Shown one piece after another: positions 38,501 through 50,422 of a stretch of 64,000 nucleotides of DNA (within the stretch, counting starts at the first letter, position 1; every line of letters begins with the position of its first letter). Position numbers and translations under genes: made by a program. The stretch lies in the NCBI GenBank assembly GCA_034638255.1, contig JAWPGT010000052.1, positions 95,006 to 159,005 on the forward strand, read 5' to 3'. This stretch comes from Coprinus comatus (lineage: Eukaryota; Basidiomycota; Agaricomycetes; Agaricales; Agaricaceae). The notes below the pieces were generated by a model. It was not told the origin of the DNA and made no database searches. It saw nothing but the letters and a program-made list of their open reading frames with translations.

Positions 38501-39151
38501 GATTTCTCGGTTGTACCTACGTGGAGCATTGGAATTAAACAGAAAATGCAATTAATAGATTCGGTCTATAATTTTGTGAGTGTTTAGATAGATCCATAGT
38601 TCAGCACTGGAAAAACTGATGTACTTATTTTTCTTTGCCTTACTCACACAGGCGCGGAAGTTTCACTACCAAGATTCTGAGTCTTTCCATCTGTTTATGG
38701 ATGCCGAGGAGATTAAAATGGAAAAAATTGATGTTTTCAGAGAGGCTGTGGTTTACAGACGTGACGGTACCAAGGAGGACGAGGAGGATGATGATGACAT
38801 AATCATGTTATACAGCGTGTGTACAAAACCAATCATCCTGTTCGTTGTTTGGAGTGGAGGGCTGACATGTCATTGCAGGATATGACCTTGGAACAGCGAA
38901 TCTGGTATAATTCAATAAACTGTGATGAAATCGAATATCTTTGTGGATATCCTGACTCAGAGGAGATGGTACACTTTTTCTCAATTCTTAAACAAAGTTG
39001 GGAAGATAAGAGTCGGACACGCTGTCCAGTTGGGAAATTTGTGGGCTCAGGGAACTCATGTTATATCTATCTACCAGAATATCTGAGTATATCCGATGGA
39101 AAAGGATATTATAATTATTGGGATGTACTTATTCCGTACAACGAGGAATGA
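35523..39151 (+). CDS. Dual-NACHT STAND/NLR-like protein, copy A (8 exons, about 1053 aa)
   Basis: Exons by consistent GT..AG joins: 35523-35679, 35742-36428, 36511-36612, 36672-36857, 36915-38249, 38319-38575, 38652-38816, 38879-39151; the first five introns are phase 1, the last two phase 0. Residues 1-52 are polar. The first NACHT module has Walker A GPSGVGKS (about 89-96), Walker B IIFIDGLDEC and a sensor-like VISSRPQPH. Then come a Pro/Thr/Asn-rich linker, FFAQSRDFTINNPTMIS (about 345-362) and the second NACHT: CHPNTRVRLRGRL, Walker A GPAGVGKS (about 434-441), Walker B IIIDGLDEC and WLVSSRPESH. A winged-helix-like end with HKSFVDYLEDESRSGPF follows, then about 200 C-terminal residues with no repeat units (no WD40, ankyrin or TPR) and an acidic stretch EDEEDDDDII. 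Such fungal proteins are thought to act as nucleotide-switched sensors in non-self recognition. An alternative is two separate genes, but the shared frame and phases argue for one. Confidence 0.82.
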
Positions 39152-39229
39152 TTGATTGACAATATTAATGAACTTTTTTTATACCTTTTCTACCACTATT
39201 CCCCCCCACTGTCCACCCGAACCCCGCCT

Positions 39230-39960
39230 CCCATGAGTTCGTATAGAAAAGTTCCAAGCTTGTCGTAAACATTCCAGTTAACCCGTTTACTCCCAGGTTG
39301 TGTCCACCAGTAAGGCTTATACTATCAACAGGTTAGCGAAATCTTCCTGTAATTCCATACGTATTCGGCATTCAAATCTCAATACGAATACAACGTATCA
39401 CGCCAAGACTTCGTGAACATCGTGGTTCAACACCACGGAACCCCTTTGAGTATTCAACTGCTCGTTCCCTTTCAACGCTACTTCTTTTACTTCATATTTG
39501 GCTCCATTACTACCCAAGAACGTGTTTGAATTACTTTCTTTTAATTTTCCTTTCATCTCCGCTTTCTAATTTACATAACGGTCTCTCGGTATCTTACTGG
39601 GTTTTGGGTATATAAGTAGGATTGTGGTAGGCAACGAATTTCAGTCTTTGTTGTATGTTCAGTTTCGATGTCTCACTCACTCTTGAACTCATCTCTTTCG
39701 TGTTAACAACACATTTGTTGTTGAGAAACTCACCACGCTATTTATTTTACCTCAAAACTCGCAAAATTCCAAATCCTCATTCTCATCTCGTCAGGTCTCG
39801 AAGTCTGACTGACGGACGTAGTCGACTCACACCTCATTTCACTACTATTCACGTATCTAGTCTTCACCCTCCACGCGATCTCCATCTGTTTTCATCTTAG
39901 AACCTGTCCTAGACCCAGGATCATCCTTTGAATACGGTATTAATAATAAAAACAAGAACA
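39230..39960. repeat. Dispersed repeat with a TATA-like box, unit A copy
   Basis: Matches about 60790-61590 in unit B, and part of it (39420-39465) recurs in reverse near 13875-13925. It contains GGGTATATAAGTAGGA at about 39605, followed at a promoter-like distance by a pyrimidine-rich region, and a palindromic piece around GAGTATTCAACTGCTC. It could be an LTR or solo-LTR fragment, but I could not define TG..CA ends. It separates the convergent NLR and RAD52-like genes. Confidence 0.45.
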
Positions 39961-40001
39961 AAAACTCCCTCCCTTCTCCAAGTGATCATCATCACCATTT
40001 A

Positions 40002-41970
40002 TTATTGTCTAATTCTCTTCACATTCCCACCTTCACCAACTTCAAATGGTTCTTTTCTAATAGTAAATTGAGCACCTCGCTGTAATTCCATTCCAGGTCT
40101 CGAACCTCTATACCCATTACCATTACCAGGAGCTATAACACCGTCAGAACAAGTCATACCATCCGCAGGTCTTTTAATTCCATTTGACGGATTCAAAGTA
40201 CCATTAGCATTAAGATTTTGCGTTTGTAACGGATTCTATTAACAAAAAAAAAAAAAATTGTAAGAATATTTCAACTTCGTCAACCACAACACATATAATT
40301 TTAAAAGAAAAGATATATTCATACCATTCCAGGAGGAAAATGAAAACCACCAATAGAAGGTGTAAGCGGTCTCTTCCCATTCCCATTTCCGTTACCAATA
40401 CCACCATTTGATTTATTATTAGAATTTGAAGGAGTAGTATTCGGATTCCGGTTCTGATCTCTATCCTGTTGTTGTTGTCGTCTCTGATTTTGATTTTGGT
40501 TTTGATTCCTTTGCATGTTCATATTCGAAGTGGATGCTACTTGACGTTGACCAATGGTTGACATTTGAAACGATCGAGGATTCTTCGGATTTGAATTCGA
40601 TAGGGTCTTATTCATCGTCAATTCCTCCGGCAAAATCGATTGTTGATCTGTACCATCTTCATCACCCATAATCAAACTCGCGCTCCTAATCTGTTGTTGT
40701 AATCTTTTGTACCCTAGCAGCTTTATTAGTAGCAGCTTGATCTTTCGATTTATCTACAGCAGTAGAAATATTCACCATTGATATTGAATTGTTCATCACA
40801 CTACACCTGCCACCACTTCGAGTTGTGTCAAAAGTTTCATCAAATGCTATAGGTTGTCCAAGGTCGGTATCAGTTTCCGTTGCAAGTAGTCTTCCAAGAT
40901 CTGCTTCTCCCATATCCAAAGCTGCGAAAAATGTGTCGTCATCACCGAAATCATAGCTATCTTCTTGTTCTACTTTCAATGTAGTACATTTTGTCTGAGC
41001 AACAAGTGTTTCTGTACGATTTGGATGAGCTGAGGTAGAGGTGGATGTTGATGATTGAACAAATGAAACATGACGATTTTGCGGAGGTTGTGGTTGAGGT
41101 TGATCTGAACGACCATTTGGGTTGGGAATCGATATAGTAGAACTAGAAGGTTTGGATATAGATATGTTTGAATTATTCACAGAAGTGTTGGGATTAGAGT
41201 TGATTGTTGAACGCATATTTGTAGCAGAATGTTGTGGTACGCGTGATGTTGAAGCATTTGGATTTGATTGTGGTTGACGAGCAGTAGTTGATGATGTATT
41301 AGAAGCATTAAAAGGCGGTACAGGTGTCGAGAGTTGTTATTGATTGCAGGTTGAGGAGGAATTGAGGTTTTGTCTGTTCAGGTTGTGCAAATTCCTTTCT
41401 TCGATGAAGTTCACTTTTATCAAACTTGGCCTATGAAACACGAAGGTTGAAAAACTACCCAGAGAAGGCACGAAGATGTCATACCGGAGGAACCTTCATC
41501 TTCACGATTTCCTGTGTATATGCTTTATCATATAGACAGTTGCCGATGAGGTTTCCAAAGTTCCTCAACGTACGTTTGAGGCCATCCATTATCGCCTCTT
41601 TTTTACACTACAGTAATATTCAGCGCTCCGCTTGACCCGGAAGAAAAATAACAATCATACCTTATCCAAAGCCTGGCCTTGACTCTTACTGTTCTCCAAC
41701 ATTCCGTACACAATATCCTCGTGAAACACTCCATCCCTCAGCGTACTTCTTGTAATATCTGTTACGCCAACATTATACCTCCCAGAAGAATCATTCTTGA
41801 TAAAATCGGTAGTAAGGCTGACAACATTCGAACTCCAGCCATTAAACCCAAACACTTCATGGCATTGACATAGGAATTCCAGATGTTGGAGAAGCAAAGA
41901 AGGTATGCTGCCATGCATGGAAGTGCCTCGATTTTCTAAGTACCCTCGAGCCAGAAATAAATAGACTGCA
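40002..41970 (-). pseudogene. RAD52: RAD52-like recombination mediator, 5' part missing or degenerate, frame-broken
   Basis: Minus strand. The exon from about 41970 to 41661 has the Rad52 DNA-binding core: EVFGFNGWSSNVVSLTTDFI, YNVGVTDITRSTLRDGVFHE, YGMLENSK and ALDK. The next exon starts at 41607 with [20 protein letters not shown] then [20 protein letters not shown], and a third gives AKFDKSELHRRKEFAQPEQ. The C-terminal half (41320-40002) is Asn/Ser/Gln-rich and carries DDDTFFAALDMGEADLG, typical of fungal Rad52 tails. Rad52 loads Rad51 and anneals single strands in the nucleus. Two problems: the expected KLGPEYIS-type N-terminus is not convincing before the unit junction at 42125, and a frame change occurs at about 41400-41310 between the AKF.. 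and PPFNASNTSS segments. So this copy is probably not functional as read. Confidence 0.75.
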
Positions 41971-42124
41971 AAGGTCTATGAGGAAAGGTTGTGACGTCAT
42001 ATCAGATACATGTTTAACCACTTTACCCAATCCTCATCCAGATACGATTAATCCAGGCAATGCACAAATGCCCTTGGCTTCTTCAGATCAGACGATCTGG
42101 GGTCAAGAACAAGCCTCCTCGTAT

Positions 42125-43726
42125 GATATAGGAGTGGTTGATTGAATTTGGCTTTGGGTATTGGGAACAGATAAAAAGAGAGGACTGGATTCGGGAATTG
42201 TAGGTGTATTCGGTAACGTCTTTATCATTGAGACTGAAAGTCGGTGAGGTGAATTTCGAGAAATAATTGGAGAATTTGGATTTGAATTTTGAGGTGAAAA
42301 AGAGGACGCTCGTTTGAGGTGGTGGTGGAGACTTTTTATAAAGTGGAGTAGTAGGAGAAACGGGTGCGGATGCTCGACGAATATGAACATTGTTAGTATT
42401 AACATTGGGATTGGGTTGTGACTTTGGTTTCATAGAAGCGGGTATTAAGGAGGGTGGAAGGTCAAGCAATGGAATGTCTACGCCTGCAGACTTCTTTCGA
42501 ATGAGGTGTACAGCAACTGCAAGCTGTTCTCTGTTCAATTGGTTATCTCTTCGCAAGTCAACGAGATCCCTATATATTAAGGAATTTTAGTTTTACGGGT
42601 GACGTCACGTATTTTTGGAGTGACGAACCAGATGTGGGCTATGTCTTGAGCCTCCAGCCTGAATAATTTGCGCATGTATCGGGCAGATACATCACCATCC
42701 ACATAACCATATTTTTCAACACCCAAAGCAGAAAAATGATCATCCGCCTCTGCTTGTTCATCGGGTGAAACATCCCAGACATCACGAGGTTGGGATGATG
42801 GACCTGGAGTAGGATTCATAGATGTAGATGCCGTCTTCCAGGGTATTGGAGTTCGAGACAAAGATGGGGATGGAGGAGTGGCAAAGGGTGGTATTGATAA
42901 TTGTTCATATATATGAGAGGGTATCGAGGTGGGTATCGTTGTAAGTTGACAAGTCTTTATCGCTTGAATAAGATACATTCCCAGAGCAAACTCTAGGTTA
43001 CTCAACGAGCCCCTTTGATGGGTGTCTATCAGATGCCTAAATGATAAAACACCATGAACAAGAAGTAATTGGGTAGCGTATGGATACCTACCATATCTTA
43101 TCGAGCTCGCTATACGAAAGGTTGGATTTGATGAATACATCGCGTACTTTTTCACCTAATAACCAATCATTATCACAGGCACAAGCAACAAATGCAAGAA
43201 CCTACCATCCAAATGTCCATTGACTGGCCCAGCTTCTCTAAATGACCTTTCGTATTCCATTTTCTCATGCATGCTGACAGGAGGGAAATGCGCAGCAGTA
43301 GTCTCCATGTTCGGGTTTAACTCCCATATGTCCTTGATGGTAGGCAATGGGCCGTCGGCTGGACGGTCATGAGCATTTCAGAGGGATACATCAACAGAAT
43401 ACGACCTCTAGCCACGTACAATATGTCAGAAAACTCCGGTTTACGGGTTTTCCAGACTGTGCCCAACCTATCATCCTGACTGCTATCGCGAGCTCTCTCT
43501 CAGAGAGATTTCCGTCTCCATCTTCATCAGCTATTCCCCAAATACCAGCCAGCTCCTCATTCGAAAGACCACTGCGCTGTAAAATGTCCACGGCTGTTTC
43601 AGCGTCGATGAGAGAAAGACCATTCAAGTTTGGAGATTTATTCCGCGCGTAGTTAAGGATAGCAGAGACTATAGAAAGTTCTCCTCGTGAAGGAGCGAAT
43701 TCAAGTGCAGTTCCAGGTGTTTTCAT
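42125..43726 (-). pseudogene. Truncated EDE1-like copy in unit B
   Basis: Carries the three EH-domain exons nearly identical to 26660-27821 (start ATG at 43724-43726, EF loop ADEDGDGNLSERELAIA, GYVDGDVSARYMRKLF). After the polyproline area a deletion turns PPPPPKR into another frame, and the sequence stops matching at 42125, the edge of the duplicated unit. The whole coiled coil and PPxY tail are gone. It may still be transcribed from the same promoter as in the intact copy. Confidence 0.85.
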
Positions 43727-44273
43727 GAAGCTAGTATTGTTTCAAGAGCATGTAGTAGTGACACAAACAACATGGTAGATGGTGGGGCTTCGAATTTGAT
43801 TTGGTTTCAATTTGATCTGATGCAGTGCACTGTGTGATCTCCCGCTTAACCACCCCTGCCAACAAGACTGCGCAAATTGGTTTTCTCGAGGGTACTACAC
43901 AGCAACAAAACAGAATATATTTGTAGGAACATCACACTTGTCCATAGAATCATAGACCGAGGAAATTCTTTGGACTGGTTTGCTGTGCCAATTAATATAT
44001 TACTGGAAAAATACAGGAAGAAATAGAAATATACAGCTGTACGTGAGATAAAAGTCTTGTGGTAGTTGTGTTTTGGAAACAGTACAGGTACTTCTTTTTC
44101 AGAATCCTCCCCTTTTGACGGTTCTATCATGGGTTCAAAATTTCCAACGCATGATGGTTTTTACCAGTAACCTTCTATATAATCCATCCATTCCAAAAGT
44201 TGTGATATTAGTTATTATGAGTCTCGGACAATGAACTTTGCTCTTTAACAGCTTTGAAGAGACTCCGGATAAA

Positions 44274-45114
44274 TACGATGACATATCACAATGTCTATAA
44301 TTAGCTTTCTGCTCGATTGAGAATTGTCAGCCTCAAAATCAAAACATACCCAAACTTTTGGCAGGAAATATAACTGAGACCACGCACGAAAAAATCCCCC
44401 AATGCTATTCACCACCAACTACAATGTCAGTGAACTATCCTCCCCCTCGTCCAACTCCTCTAACCAGTGACCACCTCTTCTCAGACTCGACACACACCGG
44501 GAGGACGGAGATATCCAGCACCAATGACCAAGCAAGCTTCATTACCCTCACGTTTTCCTGGAACCTGACATGTTGCCCATATGACCGTTGGACTGCACTG
44601 TGTTCTGGCGTGTTCGGAAGTTAAGTCTCAACTTTGTACAGAACTTCTAGTCCTGCAAAGGACAAGTTGAGGTTGTGCATTGTCTGGGATGGGAGGAAGA
44701 ACCGTGATGGGTCACCTTCCAGGGCGTTTGGGGGTCTGTGTTCTGCGGATCATTAGAAGGGGAAGTGCAGCAGTGCTCTCATGAAGTGGTCATTGGTGCT
44801 GGAGCGGGTCCCAGCAATACCTTCGGTGAGTTACAAGCTTATCTATTTTAGTATTGGCTGACACTTATGCACAGAAATAATCCACCGACAACAATTGCTT
44901 GTACCGTTTCAATCAACATTCCATGAGTCATTTATTATATCTTATCCGTGACTGATGATATCTTCCAGATTTATAAGTAGGAGGGCATCGTATACTAGTA
45001 GTCACTTGTAGTTTACAATCGTTTGTGCCCGCTGGTAGCTTTTTCCCACCGGGTTTCTTAATGCACCCAAGCGGATGAGTATATAGAACTTATGTGGTCC
45101 AAACAATGTATTCA
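44274..45114 (+). repeat. Dispersed repeat R1, copy in unit B
   Basis: Near-identical to 28369-29210 with single-base changes and one extra G in a G-run at about 44727. Confidence 0.85.
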
Positions 45115-45330
45115 TCACCGTCGCTTACCAGCTACATTTGCGTTACCGATAATATCTGTCGTCGAAGCTCAATGAAAGCTTCCTGAACGATCAATGAAAT
45201 CTTCTACTTTATCACCCAACCATTGTTCATATGAAGTCGCACTGTCACACTGGTACACAACCAATTGTCATCGTCTTGACGAGTGCAAGGGGAAGAAAAG
45301 CACAGTGCGAAAGCATTGAACTCACTAATT
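45115..45330 (+). pseudogene. Fragment of the second NACHT domain, unit B copy
   Basis: Counterpart of 29211-29440. It follows the R1 repeat directly and matches the LSKLNE..PERSM..ITQP part of the NLR gene with deletions. Non-coding. Confidence 0.78.
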
Positions 45331-45531
45331 AAACTTCCTCATTTATACAAGTATAATTTTCTTAATATTAGTACGAATATGTGTTCATGGTGTTACATGA
45401 ATGGAAAAAAAGTACACTGAGGGAAAATTCCCATTAACAAAGAAATATCAACCGGTCGGACCAGAGTCTAAACGGAAACCCCATATTTACGGTGCTTACT
45501 CTCACTTAGTAACCCTCTCCCCATCCCTTCT

Positions 45532-46146
45532 TCAATATCTACTCTCGAAGGTGCAGTAGTCGAGAAAGAGGAATCCTGATCCTGATGATCCTTCAAATGT
45601 GCTCCCTTGCCAGAATCTGCTTTCATGAGGAGGAGTTTGACGATAACCAGACGAGATATTTGTTGGGTCAATCCCTCCCAAAGAAGTATTTGAAATATTA
45701 GAAGAAGAATTGTGAGAAGAAGAAGAGAAATAAGGATAACCATTTGAAGATGAATTATCAGAATAATAATTAATTGGATAACCAGTATAAGGATTATAAC
45801 GGACAATTTGTTGGTTATTATAAAATGAACCATTGAAAGCATCATCCGAAGAAGAAGAAGTGGATGAATGCGTGGATGTATGCGCATTGTTTGCATTAGA
45901 ATCCTCAGGATTCGAAATATTTGGAACGTCATTGACAGTAGAAGAAGGTAATAAAGAATTCTGATCAAAGAAAGGAAAAGAAGAGGGAACAACAGGAAAA
46001 GGTTGAAAGATTGGGGCATTGCTATTAGCGGGCCATAAAGGAGGAGATAATTGACGCGTGTCGTGAGGTTCTTCTATGATAGGTGGTTGAGGGGTAAGAC
46101 GTGTAGAGCGTCGAAGGGGAATAGAGGGAGTAAGATTACCATGGCC

Positions 46147-46186
<40 letters not shown>

Positions 46187-46296
46187 GTAGAAATATCGTG
46201 TCCTGGAGTCGCATTGGAGGTGAGGGGACGAACGGGAACGGGGATCCTAGAATTAGGCGGATTGCCTACAGGAAATTGACAACTATTGTGATTCAT
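45532..46296 (-). CDS. RG-rich, low-complexity ORF inserted into the transporter relic; chimeric 3' end
   Basis: A 254-codon open frame on the minus strand, absent from unit A. It starts MNHNSCQFPVGNPPNSRIP and has a run of seven RG dipeptides (RGRGRGRGRGRGRGHG), then RRSTRLTP, then a long Ser/Asn/Tyr-rich, prion-like composition (SSSSDDAFNGSFYNNQQ). Past about residue 225 it enters transporter-derived DNA in a different frame. RG repeats of this type bind RNA in known proteins, but no domain is recognisable. It may be a gene piece carried in by an insertion rather than a functional gene. Confidence 0.45.
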
Positions 46297-46302
46297 CGAT
46301 AA

Positions 46303-46606
46303 GATGAGCTGTATGCTTCCTAGAGAAAATTTTTAGTCTGCGGGGCCCATAACCTGGCAGTGAGAGTCTCAGTTGGAGAAGCGAATAAACAACTATATTG
46401 AGTACAACCTAGCAGTGAGAGTCTTAGAATACATTAGTATGATATAGCGATAGACTGATATGAAAGTATTACCTCAGTTGGAGAAGCGAATAAACAACTG
46501 AGGAGGAAAAAGGAATAAAGAAGGTTTAAATACTAAAAGGGGAAATGCCGAGTGGCTGTGAAGAATATATAAATAGTAATACAGGTACCTATACTATAAC
46601 AATAAG
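46303..46606. repeat. Short direct repeats flanking the RG-ORF segment
   Basis: The sequence CAGTTGGAGAAGCGAATAAA (then CAACT) occurs at about 46371 and 46473, and CAGTGAGAGTCT occurs twice near 46360 and 46413. This suggests fragments of a repetitive element at the right side of the inserted segment. Confidence 0.45.

Positions 46607-46609
<3 letters not shown>

Positions 46610-46646
<37 letters not shown>
46610..46646. repeat. (GA)n microsatellite
   Basis: About 18 GA units, where unit A has only about 4 at 29748. The expansion sits at the right boundary of the 1-kb insertion. Confidence 0.95.
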
Positions 46647-46648
<2 letters not shown>

Positions 46649-46740
46649 TAGCATATGAATATCGGGGGAAAGGAAGAAATGCAAGGTACGTACTGCAACA
46701 AATAATGCAGAAGAAATAATCAGGGAAGTACCAAACATTG

Positions 46741-48716
46741 CATCAGGACTTCGCGCATGTCCTTGGAGGTACTTGAAGTTACTTAGAAAGGCATCCAAGG
46801 AGCTCCAAGTACACCCCAATAGAATTCAAAGAAGAGTAAAATTATCCTTGGAGTTCCTTGGAAAATTTGTCCCAAGGAGCTCCAAGTAGGTCCCTCTAAC
46901 TTGGGTGTACTTGAATAGCTTTGAACGTACTTGGACAGCACATAAAAGTTACTTTTCTACCTTGTAATTATATTTTACAGGATTTTATTTGCATTTTCGG
47001 GATAATTCAAGTACTCTCAAGGTCACACCAAGTAAGGGAATAAGGACAATAAACAAAAATATCATTGAAGTTGTAATAATACATGTGATATACTAACTTA
47101 GTCTACAGTATTAATACATTCTTATACCTTTGTATCAGCATAGAGACTGTAATAGTGAAATAAGTAATTATTAACATAAAATGGAGAGAAAAAGCGAACC
47201 TTGGATGATATGTTACAAAGATCACATCACACGAAGCATGATACTCGACCGTACGGCGTGCGAGTACCAGCGTTGGAAAGGGGCGGTTAATGTGGTTATA
47301 ACGAGCCTAAACACAAAAGGATTGGATAAGAAATGGGTGAGTTATTAGTTATTTAGTTGGAGAGTAATATATATATAGTAACTTACCAAAGATCTGCATG
47401 TCGGTACATGAGTTTTGAGGGGTACGTGGTGCGGATAGTATCGTTGTAACAACGCCGTTTAGACGGTTTTAACGAACCTAAGTACAGGAGGAGTGCACAG
47501 ATATTGAATGATATATCAGTTATTTCGTTGGGGAGGAACATATGTGGTAACTTACCAGAGATGTGCATGTCGGCACAGGGGTTTTGGACAGTGTGCAGTG
47601 TAAATGGTATCGTTCGAACGGCGTCATTTAGGTGATTTTAATGAGCCTAGATACAAAAGGAGTGCATAGATATTGAGTGACATATTAAATATTTAGTTGG
47701 GGAGGAACATATATGGTAACTCACCAGAGAGGAGTGTGTCGGCACCGGAGTTTTGGGTGGTGCAGAGTGCGGATGGCACTGTTCGGACAGCGTCGTCAAG
47801 ACGGTTGTAATGAGCCTAAAATCATAAGGATTAAACATGTATCAAGCGAAATATTACATATTTAGTTAGAGTGACTCACCTGGGACCTAGTACCAGAGTA
47901 TTACTCACTACACCTTCAATCCTTCCCCACAGCGCAATCAACTTCGGTCAGTCATGGAGGAGTTACGAATGGTCTAAACGAGCCTAGGTAAATGTCTCTA
48001 TGTGAAGAAATGAGTGAGACAGCCTCAGGATACTACAGAGTGATGACATACCAATATTATTCATGCCATACCATGAGAATTAGACCATAGCACGTGTGGC
48101 TAGGCTTGTTCGAAGCGGAAAAAAGAGCCGGTTCCAAAGAGCCAAGACGCGTGCCAAAGCGTGATGAAATGAGTACAACAGACTAAAAACATTGTATGCT
48201 TACCTTGTTCAATAAAGTGGCTGTTATAGTACAAGTACTAAACCACGCGACGCGTAACCGCCGTCATTCGAAGCAAAACGGTGAGACAATTCTAGAGAGC
48301 CTAAAAACGTGAGATTCCGTTAGGAATTGAGTGAATAGGGATGTAATGATGTGGCAGAGGTATTATGATCTCGTGAGATTGTTGCCATTGGGATGTGACG
48401 TGGAGTGAGTGATGTGTGACAAGGAGAGTAGGATGTCACACTCATCCGCTTTTTTTGCAAAGTTTCAAAACATATGTGATGATCAATAATCATTGATCAG
48501 AACAAAAACAAATAGTGTTAATAATGTAAACTAAAGTTTAACATTTTTCGTGAGCAAGTAAAGCTTGAGGATTTACTTGGTTCTATCCTTGACCTAACTT
48601 GGAACTAAAAAGCTCCTCAGAGTACCTTGGGACATTTTTCACCAAGGATGTACAAGTACAACAAGTAGTCTAAGCAACCCTAAGGTAGACCCAAGCAAAT
48701 GTGCGATTTCCTGATG
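46741..48716 (-). mobile_element. Element E1: 1976-bp non-autonomous DNA transposon with CATCAGGA termini
   Basis: Comparison with the empty site in unit A (29840-29860) defines it exactly: AAACATTG | CATCAGG..CCTGATG | TGATAAG. The dinucleotide TG is present on both sides and once in the empty site, fitting a 2-bp target duplication. Terminal repeats are imperfect over about 26 bases (CATCAGGACTTCGCGCATGT left, CATCAGGAAATCGCACATTT right, inverted). No transposase frame is present. Inside are four 91-bp exon-like repeats on the minus strand at about 170-bp spacing. A second copy, E2, lies 1.7 kb away in opposite orientation. Confidence 0.85.
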
Positions 48717-50422
48717 TGATAAGAGAGTGGGACTTGTATGGAAGAATATCCGTTCAAAGATTGTTGCGAATACGATCTAAATAAAAATAAGTTTATCAGG
48801 TTCATTTTATTGCTTGCATCGAAGCATGGGCAATGTAGAATGAGCGGTTTATACTTACTTGAGTGTAAATAGCCATTGAACCTCTACCAACAGCCTCTCG
48901 TGCAAGGCCCATCGTAAGTAAAACCTGAAAAGATGGAGTTTAGGTTTTTCTTTCTAGAATCATACCGACTCCTCGGATAAATGTAGCATGTGTGCCCATA
49001 TATAAAGGAAGGAGCTGGGATGACACCTTGAATGTACAGTACAATACCTGAGCTGCAAAACCGAATATACCAAACATAAATAATACAGCTATCCAAGTGA
49101 CTTGAGTGGGTATAATGAATGGTTGCTTGGTGATTACCATTCTATAAAATATTGTAGTTGAACAGCGTTCTAGGATTTCAATTGTGCATGCGAAGATATG
49201 GTGCTGTTATGTACCCAATAGTTGCAACAATGACTGATTGTGAAGAGAACATAACGAGTGCATGAAGAGGATGTGCACGTTTACCAATCGCTCTTAGTGC
49301 AGTGTCTGTGTATACAGCAAGAATCGTCAATTTCTGGTGGGAGGAAGTTAATGGATCGGAAAGACTTACAGGCACCAGTAGCACCCAGCACTCCAATAAG
49401 TGCGACACTTTGAAAGAGAATTGTTAATTTAGTTGAAAGAGTAATAATGTTATAGTGGACGTACAAAACAGCAATCATCTGTTTTTCGGCGTTAGCCTCT
49501 TGAAGAAGTCGAAATCCTTCACCCAAATGTGGAATAGTAACAGAATCACCTCCACGACCGAATAAGAAAGGTGGACGAGCAATAAGTATAACACCAAAAA
49601 GACTAAAAACTGTTAATGAAATTCGGAGTCACCATGCATTTGAATGATGCAGATAAAAGAGATAGAGACTTACGCCCAGCAACAGCTTGTCTATAGCTCA
49701 ACTTTTCTCCTAAAAAGAAAGAAAAGTGAGGACAGTGGCGTCTGAAAGGGAGAGATATTGAAGTGAAAAGTAGATTCCGAGCATGCCAAAGAATCTGTTA
49801 GTTGTGTTATTAGTTGCATACAGCACCTTTAATGAGAGAACTTAAACATACCCGGAGGAGCCACGAAATACAAGTAGTAGACAAACACCTTTAGGACTGA
49901 TGAATGGATCAGGTACACCAGTGGCTAACCTATATGTGTTGTGTGATAAAAAAAGTTCATTATATTGATTATATTTGTAGACGGATAATTGTAAACGGGA
50001 CTTACATGTAAGTAATTGAACAGATATATGTGATTCCCTGTCATTACTTGTGAAATTGAAATGTATGAGATCAGAGATTGGCATACCATTCGGACTAGGA
50101 CGAGCTACAGTGAACGCGATACAAATACATTAACATTAACATCAACCCATAGACGCAAAGCAAGAGAACATACTTGTAAGGGAGATATAGGAGTATCTAT
50201 GCCATTCAGTGTTTTTGCTGAAAGATTCATAAACGTAAAGAATATCTGGGATGCCACGATCAACAGCAATCCAGTATTCCTCTCTCGAAACTCTTTAAAT
50301 CCTCTCGATACCCTATACCACCTTAAACGTTGTTGTTGTTCTAGTTCATGTTCATGTTCATCATCTGTCGTAATCGAATCGTGGTCGTGCTCAGGGTTTA
50401 GCTGAGTATATGCATGAGTGAG

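Larger units (their letters stand above)
26161..41660. repeat. Tandem segmental duplication, unit A
   Basis: About 15.5 kb whose gene order and non-coding DNA recur in unit B (42125-61830). Non-coding stretches such as 27830-28730 are almost base-for-base identical to 43735-44625. The left edge is inside the EDE1-like gene (GATATAGGAGTAGTTGAT at 26161). The right edge of recognisable similarity is in a RAD52-like intron (AACAATCATAC ending at 41660). The order is EDE1, R1 plus NACHT fragment, DMT, STN1, dual-NACHT gene, RAD52. Confidence 0.92.

Noticed and set aside
46145..46187. Hexamer repeat CCACGA considered as a satellite or CRISPR-like array
   Set aside because: It is the coding repeat for RG dipeptides; there are no spacers.
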